DNA of 9,213 bases from Anaerolineae bacterium (GTDB lineage: Bacteria; Chloroflexota; Anaerolineae; Anaerolineales; Anaerolineaceae), in the NCBI GenBank assembly GCA_016213455.1, contig JACRAG010000084.1, forward strand, positions 1 to 9,213, read 5' to 3'. Both the position numbers and the translations under genes were made by a program. Below, piece after piece: positions 1 through 5,301 of this stretch. Numbering within the stretch: the first letter of the stretch is position 1; the number at the start of each line of letters is the position of its first letter. The notes beneath the pieces were generated by a model. The model was not told where the DNA came from. It saw only the letters and a list, made by a program, of their open reading frames with translations, and did not search any database.

Positions 1-93
1 AATCCAACGGTAGAGGATGCAAGAGAAGCGTTGCGCATTGCCAAAAAGGTCAGGGGGGTTGTCCGCAAGCTCTTGGGAGTAAAAAAGCCATGA
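1..93 (+). CDS. C-terminal end of an unidentified small protein (HEPN-like tail possible)
   Basis: An open frame runs from the first base of the window to a TGA at 91-93 and encodes 30 C-terminal residues. They are rich in Lys, Arg, Ala and Leu and look like one amphipathic helix, with the segment EDAREALRIAKKVRGVVRKLL at its core. Its stop overlaps the nitroreductase start as ATGA, as expected for two genes of one operon. The helix, with an acidic start followed by an Ala/Leu-rich stretch, resembles the last helix of HEPN-domain proteins, but 30 residues are too few to assign a family. The start lies outside the window. Confidence 0.5.
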   Translation, partial: NPTVEDAREALRIAKKVRGVVRKLLGVKKP

Positions 94-602
94 ACGTATC
101 GGAAGCCATTCGCACCAAGCGCGCCGTGCGCCAGTTTGCCGGCACGCCCATTCCCACCGAAGACCTGCGCGCCATTGTGAATGCCGGGCGGCGCGCGCAA
201 TCTGCCAAGAACACCCAGCCCTGGCAGTTCGTCGTGATCACCGACAAAACCACCCTTACCCGCCTGTCCAGCCTGGGGCAGTATGCCGGGCATTTGGCGG
301 GGGCGGCGGCAGCCATCGCCATTCTCACCCCCGACCCGGCCCAACGCTGGTCGATCATGTTCGATGCGGGGCAGGCGGCGGCGTATATGCAGCTCGAGGC
401 CTGGGAGCGCGGCATCGGTTCGGTGCCCGCCACCATGTATGAGCCGGAAGCCGCCCGCGAAGCGCTGGGCGCGCCCGCGGAATGGCATGTCAACGTCATT
501 TTTTCATTTGGCTACCCTGCCAATCCCGAGGACCTCACCCGCCCGCCGCGCAAAGGTGGGCGAGCTGAACTGGACGAGGTGATCCACTGGGAGAAGTGGT
601 AG
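90..602 (+). CDS. Nitroreductase family protein (FMN-dependent NAD(P)H oxidoreductase)
   Basis: This 170-residue protein belongs to the nitroreductase fold, whose members use FMN and NAD(P)H to reduce nitro compounds, quinones, flavins or unsaturated carbonyls in the cytoplasm. Visible marks are the N-terminal basic FMN-phosphate motif RAVRQF (residues 11-16), the segment SAKNTQPWQF (38-47) that lines the flavin site, the dimer helix with DAGQAAAYM (92-100) followed by GIGS (108-111), and the late GYP (141-143) and RKGGR (154-158) motifs that close the flavin site. The length is at the short end for the family, as in the compact single-domain members. The ATG at 90 overlaps the preceding stop and has a GGGAG ribosome site at 75-79. 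The substrate cannot be read from sequence. The gene is followed by a strong hairpin, and nothing ties it to the downstream sugar module. Confidence 0.9.
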   Translation: MNVSEAIRTKRAVRQFAGTPIPTEDLRAIVNAGRRAQSAKNTQPWQFVVITDKTTLTRLSSLGQYAGHLAGAAAAIAILTPDPAQRWSIMFDAGQAAAYMQLEAWERGIGSVPATMYEPEAAREALGAPAEWHVNVIFSFGYPANPEDLTRPPRKGGRAELDEVIHWEKW

Positions 603-619
603 CGGGTTGCCAAATCCGA

Positions 620-666
620 TTAAACCTAAACCGCCCGGCGCAGTTGGCCGGACGGTTTAGGTTTAA
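620..666. terminator. Convergent (bidirectional) terminator hairpin, copy 1
   Basis: A 20-bp stem (620-639 with 647-666) closes a 7-base loop, GCAGTTG. One pair is mismatched, C634 against A652. The outer arms are A/T rich (TTAAACC and GGTTTAA), so a U-rich 3' arm forms on either strand. It lies between the nitroreductase stop and the minus-strand transporter remnant. A near-identical hairpin sits at 7692-7738 in the same relation to the intact transporter gene. Confidence 0.8.
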
Positions 667-678
667 TACAGGGCGGCG

Positions 679-828
679 TCAGGCCTGCTTTTCTATTGCG
701 CTGCGCAGCGACAGGCTGTAAAGCAGGAACAGCCTGAAGATCAAAGCGGTCAGGTAGAGCGGGATGACCTCCAGCGAGAAGGTTCTCGCCAGGAAACCCG
801 CGAAACCGGGCAGCAGCGCCCCGTCCAG
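679..828 (-). pseudogene. 3' remnant of an MFS transporter gene
   Basis: Read on the minus strand, this stretch encodes the last 49 residues and the stop of the transporter intact at 7751-8956 (its residues 353-401). Both share the segments GALLPGFAGFLARTFS and LEVIPLYLTAL. Only about nine residues differ, mostly in the final third, where LRSAIEKQA replaces LRGVKEPQA. At 828 the similarity ends and the frame runs into unrelated sequence with no transporter start, membrane segments 1-10 or promoter. It is therefore a fragment left by partial duplication or by deletion of a second copy. An open frame does continue across the junction, but its upstream part is not transporter-like and overlaps the phosphorylase gene in another frame. 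Confidence 0.88.
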
Positions 829-930
829 GACGAACTTGTTGAGGTCCGGGCGGGGGTCAGGGTGTATCCTTCGTGGCGCCTTGACCATCCTAGGTCCAAC
901 CATGCCTGTCGATTTTGCCGTTCCACGCGC
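829..930. other. Unassigned spacer between transporter remnant and phosphorylase terminator
   Basis: I see no gene here. Short open frames on the minus strand run through it (about 60 codons around 750-941), but they have no clear ribosome site and I do not recognise their products. The segment starts exactly where transporter homology stops, so it may be the filler or scar of the rearrangement that left the remnant. Confidence 0.5.
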
Positions 931-958
931 AAGAAATCCACCCGCGAAGGGATTTCTT
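931..958 (-). terminator. Terminator-like hairpin after the phosphorylase gene
   Basis: A perfect 9-bp stem, AAGAAATCC (931-939) with GGATTTCTT (950-958), encloses a 10-base loop. On the minus strand it begins 12 bases past the phosphorylase stop codon (971-973), and its 3' arm ends in TTTCTT. This is a plausible intrinsic terminator, though the run of T is short and interrupted. Confidence 0.6.
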
Positions 959-970
959 AACGCCGGATCT

Positions 971-2620
971 TTATGCATCCAGCCACAGGGTCTGATAGGG
1001 CGCCAGTTTGCCGGTAACCTGGGGGAGTGCAACCGCCTGGCTTTGACCGGTGACGTTCTGCAGGCACAATGTTTTTGCCGAGTCGTCAGGTGCGGTGCGC
1101 AGCACCGCAAATATGCCCGGCCCGGCGTCAAAAATTTCCTGCCCGCCGTGCGGATGAAATGCGGGATTGGCACTGCGCTGCGCCAGCAGGCTGCGGTAGC
1201 CTTCAAACACCAGCCTGCGCAGCGAGCCCGGATGGGCAAGCTCCTTTTCGAGGCTGGCCCGGTCTTTTTTTTCGCGATTGATGGTGCGGTTTTGACCGGT
1301 CGTCTTGACCCCATCTGTCCAATTGCGTGAGCCAAACAAGCTGTGAAAGTAGATTCCCGGCACGCCGCGCAGCGCCAGCATGATGGCTTGCGCAGCCAGG
1401 AAGCGCGCCGCCTGCGTCTGCAGTTCCTCACCGCCTGAGGGGTTGGAGAGCGCATCAAAATAACTGATGTTCATTTCGTAAGGGCTTTGCGTGCCGTCCG
1501 GGTTGTGCTTGTAGGAGATCAAACCGCCATGAGCCAGGGTTTGCGCCACCAGCGCATCGATCTCCGCAGGATTCAGGATGCCCCGCGCCGGGTTGAGCCC
1601 AATTCCGTCGTGCGAGGCCAGAAAATTGAAGAAGGTGGTGCGCGTCGAAGGCAGCGAAAGCCCGGCTGCCCAGGCGGATATGGCTGATGTGTCCCCGGTG
1701 CGGAAGGTGTGCAGCACCAAAGGCGGCAGCGCAAAGTTGTACACCAGCTGCGCTTCGTTTGCCCCGTCTCCAAAGTACGAGATATTATCGACATGCGGCA
1801 CATTCGTCTCTGTGATTAACCGGACGTGTGGCGCAACCTCGTCCAGCACGGCGCGCAGCAACTGGATCAGCGCATGGGTTTGCGGAAGGTGGATGCAGTT
1901 TGTGCCGGGTTCTTTCCACAGGTAAGCGATCGCATCCAGGCGGATGAACTGCGCCCCGCGCAAGGCGTACATCAATAAGATATCGAAGATTTCCAGCAGT
2001 ACATCCGGATTGTGGTAATCCAGGTCAACCTGGTCGGCGCTGAAGGTTGTCCAAACCCGGCGTGGTCCGCTGGCAGTGTCAAATTCCGTCAACAGCGGCA
2101 GCGCGCGTGGGCGCACCACCTGGGCGAGATCCGGACTGCACTCCACCGTCACAAAGTAATCCCGATAAGGCGCTTCGCTGCGCAAAAACGCCTGAAACCA
2201 TGCCCCCTGTGCCGAAACATGGTTGATTACGCCGTCAAACATCAGGCGGAAATGCCTGCCAAGGCGCTCCACGTCCGACCAGTCGCCTAATGCAGGGTCC
2301 ACCGCCCGGAAGTCCTTGACCGAAAAGCCATCATCGGATGACCAGGGATAGAAGGGCAGGATGTGCACCCCGCTGACCACGCCGCGCAGATGTGTTTCAC
2401 AGAAATCTGTCAGGCTGCGCAGAGACGCCAATTCGGGCTGGCGAACCTGGTCGCCGTAGGTGATCAGGAGGGCGTCCCGCTGTGTCAAATCGGTGATGGT
2501 TGGGGTGGGAATGTGCCCGCGGTACCGCGCAACCAGGTTTTCCAACCGTGCGGCGGTTGGGCGACCCAGCCGCTCGCCATAAATCTGGACTAGTTGTGTG
2601 GTATAAAGGTTTTGTTGCAT
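971..2620 (-). CDS. GH13_18 sugar phosphorylase, probable glucosylglycerate phosphorylase
   Basis: This 549-residue enzyme is of the sucrose-phosphorylase group of the alpha-amylase superfamily, which splits an alpha-glucoside with phosphate to give alpha-glucose-1-phosphate. Group marks include ILPFYPWSSDDGFSV (87-101), FDGVINHVS (128-136), the nucleophile region FIRLDA (Asp229), the acid/base region LITETN (Glu271), the transition-state Asp338 in ASHDG, and TINREK (446-451). All three catalytic carboxylates are present, so it should be active. Classical sucrose phosphorylases are nearer 490-510 residues; longer members such as E. coli YcjM and the Meiothermus enzyme act on glucosylglycerate. 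The neighbouring GpgS-type synthase and phosphatase make glucosylglycerate the likely substrate, releasing glycerate. Sucrose or another glucoside remains possible. The gene is divergent from the synthetic operon. The start at 2620 gives the expected N-terminus; an in-frame ATG at 2638 is an alternative. Neither start has a clear ribosome site. Confidence 0.85.
   Translation of the reverse strand: MQQNLYTTQLVQIYGERLGRPTAARLENLVARYRGHIPTPTITDLTQRDALLITYGDQVRQPELASLRSLTDFCETHLRGVVSGVHILPFYPWSSDDGFSVKDFRAVDPALGDWSDVERLGRHFRLMFDGVINHVSAQGAWFQAFLRSEAPYRDYFVTVECSPDLAQVVRPRALPLLTEFDTASGPRRVWTTFSADQVDLDYHNPDVLLEIFDILLMYALRGAQFIRLDAIAYLWKEPGTNCIHLPQTHALIQLLRAVLDEVAPHVRLITETNVPHVDNISYFGDGANEAQLVYNFALPPLVLHTFRTGDTSAISAWAAGLSLPSTRTTFFNFLASHDGIGLNPARGILNPAEIDALVAQTLAHGGLISYKHNPDGTQSPYEMNISYFDALSNPSGGEELQTQAARFLAAQAIMLALRGVPGIYFHSLFGSRNWTDGVKTTGQNRTINREKKDRASLEKELAHPGSLRRLVFEGYRSLLAQRSANPAFHPHGGQEIFDAGPGIFAVLRTAPDDSAKTLCLQNVTGQSQAVALPQVTGKLAPYQTLWLDA
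2599..2607 (+). promoter_or_regulatory. Candidate extended -10 promoter for the glycosyltransferase operon
   Basis: TGGTATAAA matches an extended -10 (TGnTATAAT, one mismatch) on the plus strand. I see no good -35. A transcript would start near 2614 and have a leader of about 124 bases before the ATG at 2738. The element lies within the first codons of the divergent phosphorylase gene, so the two promoters would overlap face to face. Confidence 0.35.
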
Positions 2621-2638
2621 GCAGACATTGTACTGCAT
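2619..2638. promoter_or_regulatory. Inverted repeat over the phosphorylase start, candidate operator
   Basis: ATGCAG (2619-2624) and CTGCAT (2633-2638) form perfect 6-bp arms around an 8-base centre. The dyad covers both candidate phosphorylase ATGs and a minus-strand -10-like TACAAT (2627-2632). A repressor bound here would block the phosphorylase and sit just beyond the plus-strand start site. The arms are short, no regulator gene is in the window, and the match may be chance. Confidence 0.25.
2627..2632 (-). promoter_or_regulatory. Candidate -10 element giving a leaderless phosphorylase mRNA
   Basis: On the minus strand TACAAT matches the -10 consensus at five of six bases. Its natural start site would fall about 7 bases on, at or next to the ATG at 2620. 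No Shine-Dalgarno sequence precedes that ATG or the one at 2638, which agrees with a leaderless transcript. No -35 is evident. Confidence 0.3.
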
Positions 2639-2720
2639 TACAGATCGGGCTGATGATCCGCTGCCACCAGCCCCTGGCCCCCCCCAGATTGAGGCGGCTC
2701 CTACAGCATGCCTCAAAATG

Positions 2721-2727
2721 AAAGGAG
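2721..2727 (+). promoter_or_regulatory. Ribosome binding site deciding the start of the first GT4 gene
   Basis: AAAGGAG ends 10 bases before the ATG at 2738. The upstream in-frame ATG at 2708 has only a weak purine run before it, and it would add ten residues ahead of the conserved beta strand RRIGFIST. The ATG at 2738 is preferred. Confidence 0.65.
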
Positions 2728-2737
2728 TACCAAGGCA

Positions 2738-4078
2738 ATGATAAATGCACGGCGAATTGGTTTTATTTCCACACGGTTTGCAGGAACAGACGGCGTCAGT
2801 CTTGAAGCCGAGAAATGGGCGGTGGTTTTGGAACGTATGGGCCACCGTTGTTTCTATTTTTGCGGTGAGTGTGACCGTCCATCTGACATAAGTTATGTGG
2901 TTCCCGAAGCTTTCTACCGCCATCCTGAAATTGACGCGATTAACCGGACTGTCTATCAGGCCCGCTGGGGCACGCTGCATGAAAATCCACAGGTGCATCC
3001 CGAGATGGAAAAATTGCACCAGGATTTTTTCTCGGTGTACATCCGGCCGGCTGGCATCTCCCGGCGCATCCAGGAGTTGAAGGATACCTTCAAAGAACAT
3101 CTTTACCGGTTTGCTCACCAGTTCAGTCTGGAACTGTTGATTGTGGAGAATGCGCTGACCATCCCGATCAATCTGCCGCTGGGGCTGGCGTTGACCGAGT
3201 TCATCGCTGAGACAGGCTATCCGGCCATTGCGCACCACCACGATTTTTATTGGGAGCGCCAGCGCTTCATCAACAATTCGGTGAATGACTACCTCGCGGC
3301 GGCTTTCCCGCCTGCGCTTGGCAGCATCCGCCATGTCGTGATCAACTCGGTGCAGGCGCAGCAATTGGCATCTCGCGCCGGTCTGGCTGCCATGATTATT
3401 CCCAATGTGATGGATTTTGACACGCCGCCGGTCCCCCTGGACGACTATGCCAGTTCTGCGCGTGCGGATCTGGGCGTGGCGCCTGACCAATATCTGATCC
3501 TGCAGCCCACGCGCATTATTCAACGCAAGGGCATCGAACATGCGATTGAACTGGTGCGCCGCCTGGGTCTGCCTGCGGAACTGGTCATCTCGCATGCTGC
3601 CGGCGACGAAGGCAGCGCCTATGAGAAACGTGTGCGAGAATTTGCCAGCCTGCTGAATGTGACGGTCAACTTTGAATCCGAGATCGTCGGCTCGCAGCGT
3701 GGACTGACCCCCACCGGCCGAAAAATTTACACGCTGGGGGATGTGTATCCCCAGGCCGATCTGGTCACCTATCCTTCCTCCATCGAGGGCTTCGGCAACG
3801 CCTTCCTCGAGGCCATTTATTACAAGCGCCCCCTGGTGGTCAACAATTACTCGATTTATGAAACCGACATCAAACCCAAGGGGTTCCGTGTGATCGAATT
3901 TGATGGCTTCATTGACGAAGCCACCCTGGAAGCCGCGCGCTTTGCGCTGACACACCCGCAACAAGGGGTGCTTGACGGCGAGCACAATTACGAGCTGGGA
4001 CGGCGGTATTATTCCTATGGAATGCTGGAGCGCCACCTGGGTCTGCTGCTGGCCGATTGCTTTGGGGAGGATCTATGA
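2738..4078 (+). CDS. GT4 family glycosyltransferase, first gene of the solute operon
   Basis: This 446-residue GT-B enzyme is expected to move a sugar from a nucleotide-sugar to an acceptor with retention, in the cytoplasm. The N-terminal acceptor domain starts with RRIGFISTRFAGTDGVSLE (5-23), the usual first strand and glycine loop. The C-terminal donor domain carries LQPTRIIQRKG (255-265), with Arg259 and Lys264 expected to bind the donor phosphates, and the E-x7-E motif from Glu350 to Glu358 in IEGFGNAFLE. A His-rich stretch, AHHHDFYWERQRF (165-177), lies in the acceptor half and may shape the acceptor site. No signal peptide or membrane segment is seen. Its stop overlaps the next start as ATGA. 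The next genes build glucosylglycerate, so a glucosylglycerate or its 3-phosphate is the likely acceptor, as for the GT4 enzymes that make mannosylglucosyl-3-phosphoglycerate. Donor and linkage cannot be told from sequence. Confidence 0.82.
   Translation: MINARRIGFISTRFAGTDGVSLEAEKWAVVLERMGHRCFYFCGECDRPSDISYVVPEAFYRHPEIDAINRTVYQARWGTLHENPQVHPEMEKLHQDFFSVYIRPAGISRRIQELKDTFKEHLYRFAHQFSLELLIVENALTIPINLPLGLALTEFIAETGYPAIAHHHDFYWERQRFINNSVNDYLAAAFPPALGSIRHVVINSVQAQQLASRAGLAAMIIPNVMDFDTPPVPLDDYASSARADLGVAPDQYLILQPTRIIQRKGIEHAIELVRRLGLPAELVISHAAGDEGSAYEKRVREFASLLNVTVNFESEIVGSQRGLTPTGRKIYTLGDVYPQADLVTYPSSIEGFGNAFLEAIYYKRPLVVNNYSIYETDIKPKGFRVIEFDGFIDEATLEAARFALTHPQQGVLDGEHNYELGRRYYSYGMLERHLGLLLADCFGEDL
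4064..4070 (+). promoter_or_regulatory. Strong ribosome binding site of the second GT4 gene
   Basis: GGGGAGG lies 4 bases before the ATG at 4075, inside the end of the first GT4 gene. With the ATGA overlap it favours coupled translation and fixes this ATG as the start over the in-frame TTG at 4057. Confidence 0.7.
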
Positions 4079-5301
4079 AGATCGCCCTGCTGCACTATTC
4101 ATCGCCGCCCATCGTAGGCGGTGTGGAAAGCGTGCTGGCTCACCACGCGCGTATGATGGCGGCTGCCGGACACCAGGTCACCATTTTGGCCGGGCGTGGC
4201 GAAGTTTTTGACGAGCGGGTGATGGTGCGCATCCTGCCGGAATTGGACTCGCGCCACAAGGACGTGCTGCGTGTCAAAAAAGAGCTTGATGAGGGCCGCT
4301 GTCCTCCCGAATTTGAACGCTTGCGCAGCTTGATTGAGACCACGCTGCAGACCGAGCTGCGCGATATTGACCTGCTCATCGCGCACAATGTGGCTTCGAT
4401 GAACAAAAACCTGGCCCTCACCGCGGCGCTGTACCGTCTCTACCGCCGTCCCGGCTTTCCCCGCCTGGTGCTGTGGCACCACGACCTGGCCTGGACCACG
4501 CCGCGTTATCACGCCGAACTGCACAACGGCCACCCGTGGAACCTGCTGCGAGAGCCGTGGGACGGTACGACACAGGTGGTTATTTCCGAACAGCGCCGCA
4601 AAGAACTGGCCAAACTGACCGGCCTGGCGCCCGATGCCATCCGCATTGTGCCCAATGGTGTGGATCTGAACACATTCTACAAGTTGGAGCCCAAAACCAT
4701 TGCCCTGGCCAACCAGCTCAATTTGCTGGGTGCAGACCCGCTGTTTTTGCTGCCGGTGCGTCTGACGCCGCGCAAGAATATCGAACTGGCCCTGCGCATC
4801 CTGGCGGAGCTTCGCTCCGTCTATCCCCATGCCATGCTGCTGGTGACTGGCCCGGAGGGACCGCACAACCCGGACAACGCGCTTTACAAGCAGAAGCTGC
4901 TGGATCTGCGCGCGGACTTGGGCCTGGAGGGCGCGGTGCATTTTCTGGCGGAGCTTTCTTCTGAATTTTTGCCCGATGCGGTGATTGCGGACTTTTACCG
5001 GCTGTCGGACGCGCTGTTGTTTCCCAGTCGTGAGGAGGGTTTTGGCATCCCCATCATCGAAGCCGCTTTTAGCGCCATGCCTGTTTTTTGTGCCGATATT
5101 CCCATTCTGCACGAGGTGGGCGGTGAAGATCTGACCTATTTCAGCCCGGACGCCGATCCACACGCCGTTGCTGTCCAAATCGCTGCGCGCCTGGAAAGCG
5201 AGCCCACCCTGCGCTGGTCGCGGCGTGCCAAACAACGCTATGCCTGGCAGTCGATTTATCACCAACGCATTGAGCCATTGATTCAGGAGTGTTTAAAATG
5301 A
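4075..5301 (+). CDS. GT4 family glycosyltransferase, second gene of the solute operon
   Basis: This 408-residue retaining GT-B glycosyltransferase is distinct from its upstream neighbour. The N-terminus MKIALLHYSSPPIVGGVESV shows the first strand and GGVE loop typical of GT4. WHHDLAWTTPRYH (134-146) lies in the acceptor half. The donor half has VPNGVD (192-197), LPVRLTPRKN with Arg229 and Lys234, LVTGPEG (256-262) and the E-x7-E motif Glu321 to Glu329 in EEGFGIPIIE. The ATG at 4075 follows a strong GGGGAGG (4064-4070) and overlaps the preceding stop; a TTG at 4057 in the same frame is not needed. The gene overlaps the synthase start by ATGA. It probably adds a sugar to a glucosylglycerate-type acceptor, before or after the first GT4. 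A role in unrelated glycan synthesis cannot be excluded. Confidence 0.82.
   Translation: MKIALLHYSSPPIVGGVESVLAHHARMMAAAGHQVTILAGRGEVFDERVMVRILPELDSRHKDVLRVKKELDEGRCPPEFERLRSLIETTLQTELRDIDLLIAHNVASMNKNLALTAALYRLYRRPGFPRLVLWHHDLAWTTPRYHAELHNGHPWNLLREPWDGTTQVVISEQRRKELAKLTGLAPDAIRIVPNGVDLNTFYKLEPKTIALANQLNLLGADPLFLLPVRLTPRKNIELALRILAELRSVYPHAMLLVTGPEGPHNPDNALYKQKLLDLRADLGLEGAVHFLAELSSEFLPDAVIADFYRLSDALLFPSREEGFGIPIIEAAFSAMPVFCADIPILHEVGGEDLTYFSPDADPHAVAVQIAARLESEPTLRWSRRAKQRYAWQSIYHQRIEPLIQECLK

Larger units (their letters stand above)
620..828 (+). repeat. 209-bp direct repeat, copy 1 (hairpin plus MFS 3' end)
   Basis: This stretch aligns without gaps to 7692-7900 at a constant offset of 7,072 bp. 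By hand count 15 of 209 positions differ, about 93% identity. The span 749-823 is identical to 7821-7895 over 75 bp. Homology stops abruptly near 828/7900 on one side and at 620/7692 on the other. The copies are in the same orientation and bracket the sugar phosphorylase and glycosyltransferase module. Confidence 0.9.

Noticed and set aside
679..1458. 259-codon minus-strand frame joining the transporter remnant to upstream sequence
   Set aside because: Only the C-terminal 49 codons are transporter-like. The rest overlaps the phosphorylase C-terminus in another frame, so it is not a real fusion gene.
2647..2673. GGGCTG/CAGCCC pairing and a run of eight C in the leader of the glycosyltransferase operon, considered as a riboswitch or attenuator
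   Set aside because: A 6-bp stem with a 15-base loop, no terminator and no known riboswitch core. Too weak to call.
2639..4036. Long stop-free extension of the phosphorylase frame on the minus strand, antisense to the first GT4 gene
   Set aside because: The extra 470 or so codons show no family features and lie wholly opposite a well-supported GT4 gene. It is a by-product of high-GC codon use; the phosphorylase starts at 2620 or 2638.
4099..5265. 388-codon minus-strand open frame opposite the second GT4 gene
   Set aside because: Low-complexity Gln/Arg/His-rich translation with no motif, fully antisense to a gene with clear GT4 signatures.
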